DNA of 64,000 nucleotides from assembly GCA_963924555.1 (NCBI GenBank), contig OZ004590.1:1651001-1715000 (forward strand). The letters run 5' to 3'. Numbering within the stretch: the stretch's first letter is position 1; each line of letters begins with the position of its first letter. The translations under genes were made by a program, and so were the position numbers. This DNA comes from Crambe crambe. Lineage: Eukaryota > Porifera > Demospongiae > Poecilosclerida > Crambeidae. The notes beneath the pieces were generated by a model. That model was not told where the DNA came from. It saw only the letters and a program-made list of their open reading frames with translations, and searched no databases. Below, in pieces: positions 55,056 through 64,000 of the stretch.

Positions 55056-55704
55056 AGTGACTATAGCTATACGTAGTTACTTCTGGTGGTTAGGTAATTA
55101 TTGTTATGGAGGGACACAATTATTATTATACTGATCATGCTGGCAAGTCCAGACTTGTACTTAGGTGCATGATAAGCTCCATTTCACAAAACTAGAGGCA
55201 ATTAATTATCCCTGCTTTCTACCTACACACTAGAGGTTGTGCAGCATGTGCTGGTTTAGCTATATCTTAAATCCCAATATCATCAGAAAGATTATGGTCC
55301 TTTAAAGTTTACAAATTCTATTTGGGAGAGCTCCACTTACAGAAAACCCTTAGTAAAGATGCTACCCCAGCATGATTTTCTCCTCCTGTGTTCATACTTA
55401 AGCTGATGTAATAGCTACTATCAAAACTACTGTAAACTTATTATCATAATTATAATAGCATTATATAACTATCAATACTTGCATGGATATTCTGTCCTAT
55501 GTATATAGAGTCATCAGCTAACAGAGTTTACATTATAGAACTCTCCAACTATTAGCATGCTTCTCCTTTTACTTGTTAATATAGTGCTTCAATAATAATA
55601 CAGCTGCTAGTAAGGTGACAGTATACAGAGGGATTGTAAAATAATTGTAGGCTTCCAGGACACTTATGGCATTTATAGTCGCCAGAATTTTACAATAATA
55701 TTAG
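55056..55704. other. Region upstream of receptor C, no gene seen
   Basis: It has patches of homology to the upstream region of receptor B, with one patch inverted: AAAGATGCTACCCCAGCATG here against the complementary order near 44560. No frame is supported. Confidence 0.4.
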
Positions 55705-55914
55705 GTCAGTCTCAAAACATTCAGTGGCCAAAAGGCATTTGACAAAGACAGGGACGACCAATTGCTGGTAATTTTTCTTTTTATTGTAAGTATATAGCTT
55801 GTTGATACATTCATCGTCATACAGGCTGAACACCTTGATGAAAAGAGGAAAAGCATTGATGGCTACAAAACCATGGCAGATGCAACAGCTGGATTCGTGA
55901 GCCCAGAGAAATAA
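55705..55914 (+). CDS. Last two exons of an unknown small gene
   Basis: Exon 55705-55767 (21 codons) follows an AG acceptor (ATTAG) and ends at a GTAATT donor. Exon 55825-55914 follows TACAG and ends in TAA at 55912. Both are phase 0 and read VSLKTFSGQKAFDKDRDDQL and L, then AEHLDEKRKSIDGYKTMADA and TAGFVSPEK. The charged, helical composition looks coding. Upstream exons were not found in 55056-55704. It may be a genuine gene with distant 5' exons or a duplicated gene fragment. Function is not recognised. Confidence 0.4.
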
Positions 55915-57650
55915 ATTAGCTATGCAGAACTAGGTAAGAAACAATATCCCCACTACTATAATTATCGCCATGGATGTTTGAGTACATCCATGGTGGACTA
56001 GCTTTGGAAAGCTAATTGCATGATAGTTGAGCTATATATTTTCATACTGCGAGAAGTCCACTGTCAGAACCTGTCTTATGTGGTTACCAAAGCTGACTTG
56101 TACTTGCACATGGGAGTAACAGTGCATGTTACTAGCTGCTTCCTTGTAGCTACATTGAATCCAGATAGCTACAAAAGTACTTGAATGTTTGACTGCTTAA
56201 TAGTTATAACTCTAATTGCCATGTTGATTGCATGATTATGTTCAAAACTCCATAGCACTATTTTATGGGTCTGTAAGTGTTAATGGGATTGAGCTTTAGA
56301 ACCAAACACTTGTTCTTTATTTGTACAAATCATTAAAATATAACTGTTGGTGGAGCAAGGGTTGGAGCTAAGTAAGTTGTGCTATGACCAGCTTCAGGGC
56401 TGACTGTGTTTTTAATCATGGAGTCCTATGAAAAATCACCACTAGCTACTATAAAAGAGATGTCTCAGCTGCTACTATGAAAGAGATGTCTTCCATGGAT
56501 TGATGCTGTCTAAAGCGTTGAAGCAGCTTCAATACAATTATAAGAATCTCTGTTAAAGGACACTCTGAAAGAATGATAAACTTTTTAAAAGATGATTGCT
56601 AGCTAAATGCATTTATAGTTCTGAAAAGACACTCCTATAGCTACATTCTTTATTTCAGGGTCATTTGTAACACTGGAATAGAAACAGAGGGAATGGGTGG
56701 CTTGCTCTTGCCCATGCACCAGAAATGAAACAGGTAAAGTGATTAGACTACTAACAGCCACAGTTAGTAAGAACAGTAGCTCATTTTGCAATAATAGTTT
56801 GTTACCTTGCATAGGGTATAACTAAGTAGGACTGAAATATAGCTATCTAAAAGCCTTAAAGAAAGCTCTGAGCGGAGTTTGATTAGTAAGATATATCTGC
56901 ATGATTTACACTTATAGTATGCTCTACCTTTGAAGCTATTTAGCATTATGTGCATGCTTGCAGCCTGTAGCTAGTTAAGATTTCCACAGTTAAGGAACCA
57001 AACTTGCTCCTTCTTTTTATTTATAAGACACTGACAATCTGCCATTATTACTTCAATGAATAAAATCACTATATAGAATTAAAGATTGACTGTTACCATA
57101 AAAGAAATGTCCCAGCAAATTGTATAGCTATAGCTTCAGCCCAGATCATGCTCATTAAAGACAATCATTTGATTGTTTCTTCCCTGATGGTCATATCCTT
57201 GTCCCATAATTTCATTAAGATTATTAGTAACTAAAACCACCAGGATAATATGGTTTTAACTATGACTGCACTTACTGTGATTTTGATATTGAATGAAGTC
57301 ATCCTCACACTTGAAATTGACAATCAGGTTACTAGTAGCTAGCTATGTAACTACTGAAGCTGAGAGTAGCTAGCAATAGGATATGAATTAACAGCAGCAC
57401 TAGCTATATCTACAGGTCTGAATTATCATGTGAAAAGCTAGTGCACTTTTGGGATGATCAATTCATACAAACAATTTCAGTGTAATAACTATCTGCATAT
57501 TCATCACATGCACACTGTCACCATATAATTATACCTGCATCTAGTTACCTGAGTATATGTGTGTAGCTAGCTATGATAATGGGTGAAATACGTGATGTAC
57601 TGCACACAGTAGCTAGTTATGTTTAATATTTTTTTCTGTGTACATGCATA
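55915..57650. other. Intergenic, diverged duplicates only
   Basis: AAAAGAGATGTCTCAGCTGC near 56453 and AAAGAAATGTCCCAGC near 57100 resemble the 45060-45400 region upstream of receptor B. Frames of 60-70 codons on the minus strand have no support. Confidence 0.4.
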
Positions 57651-57810
57651 TGTGACAGTCGAGGGTAGAAATCAAACTTTATTCACGCTTCTACTTTTGA
57701 AAAAAAAAAGTTTGAAAGGCAGAAAATTTTATTTTAAAGCATCAGTCATGACAAAAGTAAACTTTGAAAAAAACGTGAATAAAGTTTGATTTCTACCCTC
57801 GACTGTCACA
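57651..57810. mobile_element. 160-bp MITE with perfect ~36-bp TIRs
   Basis: TGTGACAGTCGAGGGTAGAA runs inward through TCAAACTTTATTCACG and is inverted at the right end. TA at 57649-57650 and at 57811-57812 is the target duplication. An AAAAAAAAAAGTTTGAAAGG segment lies inside. Typical Tc1/mariner-type MITE with well-preserved ends. Confidence 0.85.
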
Positions 57811-57918
57811 TATACCAAAGTTTATATTTCACAAGTAACTTAATTGTTGTAGTAGCTAGCTTATTATAGCTGCTTTACAAGTCTACAAAGGCAGAGGTGG
57901 AGGAAGATCATTTTAATT

Positions 57919-58040
57919 GGGGGGGGGGGGGCACTTAATTGACCGATGTGTATAAGTGTGAAGAAAACATTCTCATCACAACACATGCAGCTAGTTATTA
58001 TTAGTAGCAATTTTTTTTTGGGGGGGGGGGGGAGGGGGGG
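57919..58040. repeat. Two G-runs within 120 bp
   Basis: A run of about 12 G at 57919-57931, and GGGGGGGGGGGAGGGGGGG at 58021-58040, preceded by a T-run. The minus frame through it (Pro-rich) is not credited. Confidence 0.8.
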
Positions 58041-58319
58041 CACATTGCTATTGTGAAAAAAATTTTTGGGGGGATACTCGGGATACTGGATTCCCTGCAA
58101 GACCAGAACTAATCTTTTCCTATCCATTCTGTAAAATAGTGACGACCCTATATCTACGCATGTGTTTAATATTAGCTATGATTTGAGAAAGAAAATCACT
58201 CCACTTTAATTCGGCTGGTCTTCTATGTTTGATCTGTTTTAACCAATTCACCACCAAGTGGCTGATGATGAGTTAGATCTGTACTTATAACTATAGATCT
58301 GTACTTATAGTTAGCATTC

Positions 58320-59190
58320 TGGAGTGTACAGGGCACTGGTTGTGTGATGCATTAGTGCAAAATAATATAGACTCTTTCCTTATAGCTATTATATACGTAT
58401 AGATCAAATTGGATATTCCACAATGCATGCACCTTTAATAGAGCCTGCTTATAGCAATGGTTTCCTAAATACTTATTTCCTTGAAAATGCATGCTATCTA
58501 ATGTTGCTGGTACTTACTGAAAAGAAATCTGCTGTAAGATTTACTCATTGTGTGATAGCTAAACATGATAAACATGATAACATCCAGTCAACTGCTGAAC
58601 TAGTACGAATTAAGAGTACAATATTATGATAGTAAACAATGTTTTCAGGCAGTTTGTACATGTCCCGTCTCACTGAGCACTTTATGATGTGTGAGAGGGT
58701 GTGACCATATATTATGAGAATAACTTCTGTTGATCCCATGAGCATGTAATATTATTTGCTAAGGAGCAAATGATGAGACCTTAAGCAGTGGTGCCATCAT
58801 AGATTTCTATGTTGTATGGATATAGTACCCACAAACAAGAGTGAATGTACAGGAACTCCTCCACATGCATGGCCTAGTGATGGACCCTTTTTTCCTAGTT
58901 CCTGCATGCCAGTACTTACTAACTGGATGGACTAACATTGTCCATCGTGTGCATTGTTGGTACATTGCAGTGACCACTAAACAAATCTTTTTGGAATGAA
59001 AAATTGCAATATCTGATACAAATAAAATGAGCTAAAATCATGATAAAAGTCATACTATGCAATGAGTCCTAAAATCAATACTAAGATAATAAAATCAGAC
59101 CTACATTTGTGAAAAAAAATTTAGTTTCTTCTTTTTTAAAGAATCAATCTGTATTGAGATTAAAATGCCCCTTTATTAGCTAGTCAACTA
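58320..59190. repeat. Diverged long repeat also present at 20830-21700
   Basis: TGGTTTCCTAAATACTTATT, CCCACAAACAAGAGTGAATG and TAACTTCTGTTGATCCCATG follow the order seen at 21100-21490. No coding capacity is apparent in either copy. Confidence 0.5.
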
Positions 59191-59220
59191 CTAGCTAACT
59201 GAATGATGTCTGCTTTTTTC

Positions 59221-59320
59221 ACAAAGTGTTTACTGCACACCATTTTGTCCCAATACACACACTATTTTGTTTTTAGTGTGTGTATTGGGACAATTTAGTG
59301 TGCAGTACACACTTTTGTGC
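59221..59320. repeat. 100-bp hairpin
   Basis: CACAAAGTGTTTACTGCACA and TGTCCCAATACACACAC are inverted as GTGTGTGTATTGGGACA and TGTGCAGTACACACTTTTGTG around a short loop (TATTTTGTTTTTA). The size and pairing resemble a MITE or a precursor-type hairpin. No terminal duplication is evident. Confidence 0.7.
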
Positions 59321-59570
59321 ATGGATATAACAAGCAGAAATGGAACACCATTTTCAGTTACAAGATGGTTTTGGGATCTGTAACTAATCTTATTACAGAT
59401 TCTCATAATCATTAATTTTAGTTACGTACATCCTAGTGCTATGTATAGTTATCTAAAATAAAATATGTAGGAGAGGTACTCTCCTTCTTTCTATTCCCGG
59501 GGTGGCATAGTACGTTATGCATGCGCAGCAAGGGGTAAAGTGATTGGGCTTGGTGTCTGTGTATATATAA

Positions 59571-60386
59571 GGGAAAAAGCATTTCGTGAAATGAAAAATG
59601 ATGTAGGGATGACCACTGCTCAAAAAAATAAGGAAACAAGAAGCTGCTCAAAAAAATAAGGAAACAAGAAGGATGGAAATGGGATCAATCTTTGTTCTGT
59701 ATATCCAGCCAACAATCCCTACATATACGTACGTACATTACTACACTATAATCTGAAGCTACCCGACGTATATGTAGGGATTGTTGGCTGGATATACAGA
59801 ACAAAGATTGATCCCATTTCCATCCGTGGTCATCCCTACATCTTTTTTCATTTCACGAAATGCCTTTTTCCTTTACTTGTTCCTGGTCTTTTTTCCTCTC
59901 TTTTATGGTTTTAGCTATGTATAGAGTTCATTCTTCTATGTGTATACAGGAACAGATGAAAGAAGAATAGTTCTCCAGCATACCAGCCCAATCATTATCA
60001 ACGAGTCAAGGTGTTGTATTATTGTTGAGCTATACTTGGAGGTCAAAGGAAGATGCTGAAATAGAGTCTACCATCGTGAATCTAAATCCCTGAGTCGATA
60101 CAGTAGTCTATCATCATTATCTAGAGCTAGCTAGCTAGCTAGCTAGAGACAGCTGAGTAATATTATAATTTCGAATAATTGGATATCAAATACATGCGCA
60201 TGCGTATTATAGAAAAGATGGCTTCCTAATTGAATTAGTCGAGTGCTGTGCTCCGTAGTGTCTCCTTTTTCATCGACTCTTTCGAGGATCAACGAGTAGA
60301 AAAGATCGTAGTTGGTAGAATTTGGAGTGGATTTATCCAGAAATCATAGATGCAGCTCTAGTGGTTCTAGAGATATGGTTGTCTAA

Positions 60387-60428
<42 letters not shown>

Positions 60429-62290
60429 GGGAAAAAGCATTTCGTGAAATGAAAAAAAGATGTAGGGATGACCACTGCTCAAAAAAGTAAGGAAACAAGA
60501 AGGATGGAAATGGGATCAATGTTCATTCTTCTATGTGTATGCAGGGACAGATGAAAGAAGTTCTCCAATAGCATACCAGCCCAATCATTTATCGAGTCAA
60601 GGTGTTGTGTTGTTGAGCCATACTTGGAGGTCGAAGATGCTGAAATAGAGTCTACCGTGGTGAATCTAAATCCCCGAATCGATACAGTAGTCTATCATCA
60701 GCTAGCTAGCTAGCTAGAGACAGCTGAGTAATATTATGATTTCGAATAATTGGATATTCAAATACATGCGCATGCGTATTATAGAAAAGATGGCTTCCTA
60801 ATTGAATTAGTCGAGTGCTGTGCTCCATAGTGTCTCCTTTTTCATCGACTCTTTCGAGGATCAACGAGTAGAAAAGATCGTAGTTGGTAGAATTTGGAGT
60901 GGATTTGTCCAGAAATCATGGCTGTAGCTTGAGTGGTTCGAGAGATATGGTTGTCTAAGAAGAAGAATAAGAATAATAATAATAACAAGTAAGGGAAAAA
61001 GCATTTCGTGAAATGAAAAAAAGATGTAGGGATGACCACTGCTCAAAAAAGTAAGGAAACAAGAAGGATGGAAATGGGATCAATCTTTGTTCTGTATATC
61101 CAGCCAACAATCCCTACATATACACACATTACTACACTATAATCTGAAGTTACCTGACGTATATGTAGGGATTGTTGGCTGGATATACAGAACAAAGATT
61201 GATCCCATTTCCATCCTTCTTGTTTCCTTACTTTTTTGAGCAGTGGTCATCCCTACATCTTTTTTTCATTTCACGAAATGCTTTTTCCCTTACTTGTTCC
61301 TGGTCTTTTTTCCTCTCTTTTATGGTTTTAGCTATGATTAGAGTTCATTCTTCTATGTGTATGCAGGGACAGATGAAAGAAGTTCTCCAATAGCATACCA
61401 GCCCAATCATTTATCGAGTCAAGGTGTTGTGTTGTTGAGCCATACTTGGAGGTCGAAGATGCTGAAATAGAGTCTACCGTGGTGAATCTAAATCCCCGAA
61501 TCGATACAGTAGTCTATCATCAGCTAGAGCTAGCTAGCTAGAGACAGCTGAGTAATATTATGATTTCGAATAATTGGATATTCAAATACATGCGCATGCG
61601 TATTATAGAAAAGATGGCTTCCTAATTGAATTAGTCGAGTGCTGTGCTCCTTAGTGTCTCCTTTTTCATCGACTCATTCGAGGATCAACGAGTAGAAAAG
61701 ATCGTAGTTGGTAGAATTTGGAGTGGATTTGTCCAGAAATCATAGCTGTAGCTTGAGTGGTTCGAGAGATATGGTTGTCTAAGAAGAATAATAATAAGAA
61801 GAATAATAATAATAATAATAATAATAATAGAGAAGAAGAAGAATATAGCGATTTACCTGCTTGCCGTATTTCTGAAACGGTAAGCTCCCTGGTCCTGAAA
61901 CTTGGTCTGCACATTGTAGTAGGCTCTAGTAGGCTGGATAATCATTCACAGTAGCTTTTGTTAGGTCTAAGTGGGGGAACTGGAATTTCACTTTTGTATT
62001 AGTCTATAGGCGGCGCGCGCGGCCGTCCGAGTCATCCCTACATAGAGAGTGCTACCGCACTCTCTGATAATAGAGAAGAAGAAGAATAGCTATAGCGATT
62101 TACCTGCTTGCCGTATTTCTGAAACGGTAAGCTCCCTGGTCCTGAAACTTGGTCTGCACATTGTAGTAGGCTCTAGTAGGCTGGATAATCATTCACAGTA
62201 GCTTTAGTTAGGTCTAAGTGGGAGAACTAGAATTTCACTTTAGTATTAGTCTATAGGCGGCGCGCGCGGCCGTCCGAGTCATCCCTACAT
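59571..62290 (+). mobile_element. E2 foldback element, tandemly amplified
   Basis: Unit parts: a palindrome opening GGGAAAAAGCATTTCG with GATGTAGGGATGACC arms and a GGGATTGTTGGCTGG core, then a cassette of about 450-500 bp (GAACAGATGAAAGAAG ... AGCTGAGTAATATTA ... GGTTGTCTAAGAA), then an AAT/AAG microsatellite. Copies: 59571-60428 (complete), 60429-60992 (palindrome reduced to its left arm), 60993-61830 (complete). The 3' part, ending GTCCGAGTCATCCCTACATA, occurs twice (61834-62064 with the GAGAGTGC hairpin, 62065-62290 without it). No gene is credited. Confidence 0.8.
60388..60428. repeat. AAT microsatellite between E2 units
   Basis: About 13 AAT units join the first E2 cassette to the second palindrome arm. 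Similar AAT/AAG runs lie at 60959-60990 and 61785-61835. Confidence 0.85.
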
Positions 62291-62400
62291 ATAGCGTAAG
62301 TCATCAATAATCGTCCACCACCATTATTCGACCACTAGAAAATCGACCACAGTTACCTGAAATCGACCACTTTAGTATACGGAGGTGCACGAAGATATAC
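62291..62400 (+). promoter_or_regulatory. Cluster of CGACCAC motifs upstream of the psq/CENP-B gene
   Basis: TATTCGACCACTAG, AATCGACCACAG and AATCGACCACTT lie at roughly 20-25 bp spacing, just after GTAAGTCATCAATAATCGTC. A comparable set is at 1494-1735. They may be subterminal binding sites for the protein encoded downstream, as in many pogo/CENP-B-type transposons; this is inference. Confidence 0.4.
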
Positions 62401-62481
62401 GTACAATTGCAACATAACACACTGTTATACGTAAATTTACAGGAAACCGCCATTTTGCCGCCACATGTCAGCAGGGTTATT

Positions 62482-64000
62482 ATGCCTAAAAGTAAAACAA
62501 AGAGAAAGAGACCTCTGGCTGAAAAAGAAATATCGAATCGTCCAAAAAAATACAGGAAATGGAACGAAGAGTTGATGCTTGGGGCAATGAGAGCAGTTAC
62601 TGAAGGTATGGGAATAAACAGGGCAGCAGTTGAATTTGGCCTTCCCAAATCTACTCTAAAAGATAGAATATCAGGGAGAGTTGAGCACGGAACCAATCCG
62701 GGGAGAGTACCATATTTATCAGCTAGTGAAGAACAAGAGCTTGTAAATTATATTTTTACATGTGCTGATATTGGCTATCCTAAAAGGCGGCATGATGTGT
62801 TAAGCATTGTATGCAAGACTCTGGAAGAGAAAAATGGTGGTCCAGTTAAGTTTAATGGGAAAGGGTGGTGGTTACGTTTCATGCAACGGTGGCCCAAGTT
62901 AACCCTTCGAAGAGGTGATCCTCTAGCACAGCCTCGTCTATCATACCCACCTCCCACTCCCAATATCACCAATACTCCTCACTGCACAGATTCTGCGATC
63001 AGTCCAGCAATCTCTAGTATTGTCAATACTCCAGGCTCTGCCCTCTATCCAGCAATCTCGCCTCCCACTCCCATCATCGATACTCCTCACCGCATAGGCT
63101 CTGCCGCACTCTCACCTCCCACTCCCAGTATTATCGATACTCCTCACCACATAGGCTCTGCCGCACTCTCACCTCCCACTCCCAGTATTATCGATACTCC
63201 TCACCACATAGGCTCTGCTGCACTCTCACCTCCCACTCCCAGTATCATCGATACTCCTCAACGTACAGACTCTGCCGTCAGTTCAGCAATCTCACCTCCC
63301 ACTCCCAGTATCATTGATACTCCTCAACATACAGACTCTGCCGTCAGTTCAGCAATCTCACCTCCCACTCTCAGTATCATTGATACTCCTCACCGTACAA
63401 TATCAACCCCCTCAGGTAAAAGGAAGGTTTTATCCCCGATAACTCAATTTTTATCTTACCCCAATGTAACTTCAAATAAAGCCAAGTCGAATTCCTCAGC
63501 TGTGAATGCAAGTGCTCGTGTACTGACTAGCTCGGATGCTATAGCACTTATGGAAATGAAAGCAAAGAAAAAGGAAGATGAATTACTAGCTAAAGAAATG
63601 CGAAAGAAAGAGAGAGAAGAGAAGAAATGCCTGAGAGAGATTGAAGCAAAGAGGAAAGCTGAAGAGAAGGAGAAAAAAGCAGCTACTAAGAAAAAGGTGG
63701 TGATGGAAAAGGAAGCATTGAAGAAAAAGAAGGCGGAGTTGCGTCTTCGTAACAAGAAAAAGAAGTCCAATAAGGAAAATGATGGTGATGGTTCTGGGAC
63801 AAGCCATGCTGGGACAGGCTGTGCTGGGCATGGGACAAGCAATTCAACTGAGCAAAATGAATGTTCTGTATGTTTGGGATCATACGAGGATGATTTTATT
63901 GATGGAGTTTTGCAAAAAGAATGGATCCGTTGTACTAATGAAACCTGTGGCCTGTGGATGCACTGTGATTGCCTCAGCACAGATGGGAATAGTTATGTTT
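62482..64000 (+). CDS. psq/CENP-B-type DNA-binding protein with PHD-type finger (runs off the window)
   Basis: The frame is open from ATG 62482 to the window end, 506 codons with no stop. Residues about 25-62 form a psq helix-turn-helix (MGINRAAVEFGLPKSTLKDR). Residues 77-146 form a CENP-B/Tc5-type helix-turn-helix (SASEEQELVNYIF ... WWLRFMQRWPKLTLRRGDP). About 157-313 is a tandem repeat with units like SPPTPSIIDTPHHIGSAAL. About 354-432 is a Lys/Glu/Arg coil. C461-C464, C484-C489 and H494-C497 fit a PHD-type zinc finger. In pogo/jerky transposases a DDE domain follows the CENP-B part; here it is absent, so the protein is a derived regulator or an accessory transposon protein. The antisense frames over it are shadows. 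Confidence 0.82.
   Translation, partial: MPKSKTKRKRPLAEKEISNRPKKYRKWNEELMLGAMRAVTEGMGINRAAVEFGLPKSTLKDRISGRVEHGTNPGRVPYLSASEEQELVNYIFTCADIGYPKRRHDVLSIVCKTLEEKNGGPVKFNGKGWWLRFMQRWPKLTLRRGDPLAQPRLSYPPPTPNITNTPHCTDSAISPAISSIVNTPGSALYPAISPPTPIIDTPHRIGSAALSPPTPSIIDTPHHIGSAALSPPTPSIIDTPHHIGSAALSPPTPSIIDTPQRTDSAVSSAISPPTPSIIDTPQHTDSAVSSAISPPTLSIIDTPHRTISTPSGKRKVLSPITQFLSYPNVTSNKAKSNSSAVNASARVLTSSDAIALMEMKAKKKEDELLAKEMRKKEREEKKCLREIEAKRKAEEKEKKAATKKKVVMEKEALKKKKAELRLRNKKKKSNKENDGDGSGTSHAGTGCAGHGTSNSTEQNECSVCLGSYEDDFIDGVLQKEWIRCTNETCGLWMHCDCLSTDGNSYV

Noticed and set aside
60842-61954. Frames with Leu, Phe or Asn runs in the E2 array
   Set aside because: They read AAT/AAG microsatellites and palindrome arms; repetition explains their recurrence.
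63456-63980. Long minus-strand frame (174 codons, Phe/Ser-rich)
   Set aside because: It is the antisense shadow of the Lys/Glu-rich coil of the plus-strand psq/CENP-B gene, which is open across the whole interval and has recognisable domains.

Overview
The window looks like a nuclear contig of an early-branching animal, most likely a demosponge close to Amphimedon (inference). The support is small AT-rich introns, metazoan nucleolar genes (an XRN2-binding protein and a NEPRO-like protein), Ig/FN3 receptors with tyrosine-based tails, many foldback elements, and P-like, pogo-like and DIRS-type elements. No bacterial operon, rRNA gene, CRISPR array or convincing intact tRNA gene is visible.

Layout. 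1-4.7 kb: two inverted copies of a foldback element (called E1 here), low-complexity DNA and a tRNA-like SINE scrap. 5.3-14.7 kb (-): a seven-exon gene for an 835-residue helical-repeat protein I do not recognise; all splice phases agree, and its introns hold E1, E3, E4 and other elements. 15.6-16.6 kb (-): single-exon XTBD (XRN2-binding) protein. 16.8-19.9 kb (+): six-exon NEPRO-like gene, head to head with the XTBD gene across 227 bp. 22.6-26.5 kb (-): Ig-FN3 receptor A. 29.4-40.7 kb: an island of nested TIR transposons of one family, with a P-superfamily transposase (33.4-36.2 kb, +) and a convergent second gene (36.2-37.2 kb, -). 41.0-44.3 kb (-): receptor B, with an ectodomain almost identical to A but a different tail. 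46.0-51.9 kb: a DIRS-group tyrosine-recombinase retroelement that looks whole. 52.1-55.0 kb (-): receptor C, decayed. 55.7-55.9 kb (+): two small coding exons of an unknown gene. 59.6-62.3 kb: tandemly amplified foldback element E2. 62.48 kb to the window end (+): an uninterrupted frame with psq and CENP-B-type DNA-binding domains, a Pro-rich tandem repeat, a charged coil and a PHD-type finger.

How genes fit together. XTBD proteins bind the nucleolar 5'-3' exonuclease XRN2, and NEPRO belongs to the RNase MRP-associated family, so the head-to-head pair may co-express two rRNA-processing factors. Receptors A, B and C form a local family spread by duplication and pushed apart by transposon insertions. 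The most novel material is (i) the two-gene P-like transposon, whose accessory gene recurs in a second nested element, (ii) a group of unrelated-looking foldback elements with the same asymmetric ends, (iii) the receptor tail swap, (iv) a duplication that creates a possible in-frame 24-nt cassette exon in the NEPRO-like gene, and (v) the psq/CENP-B/PHD gene.
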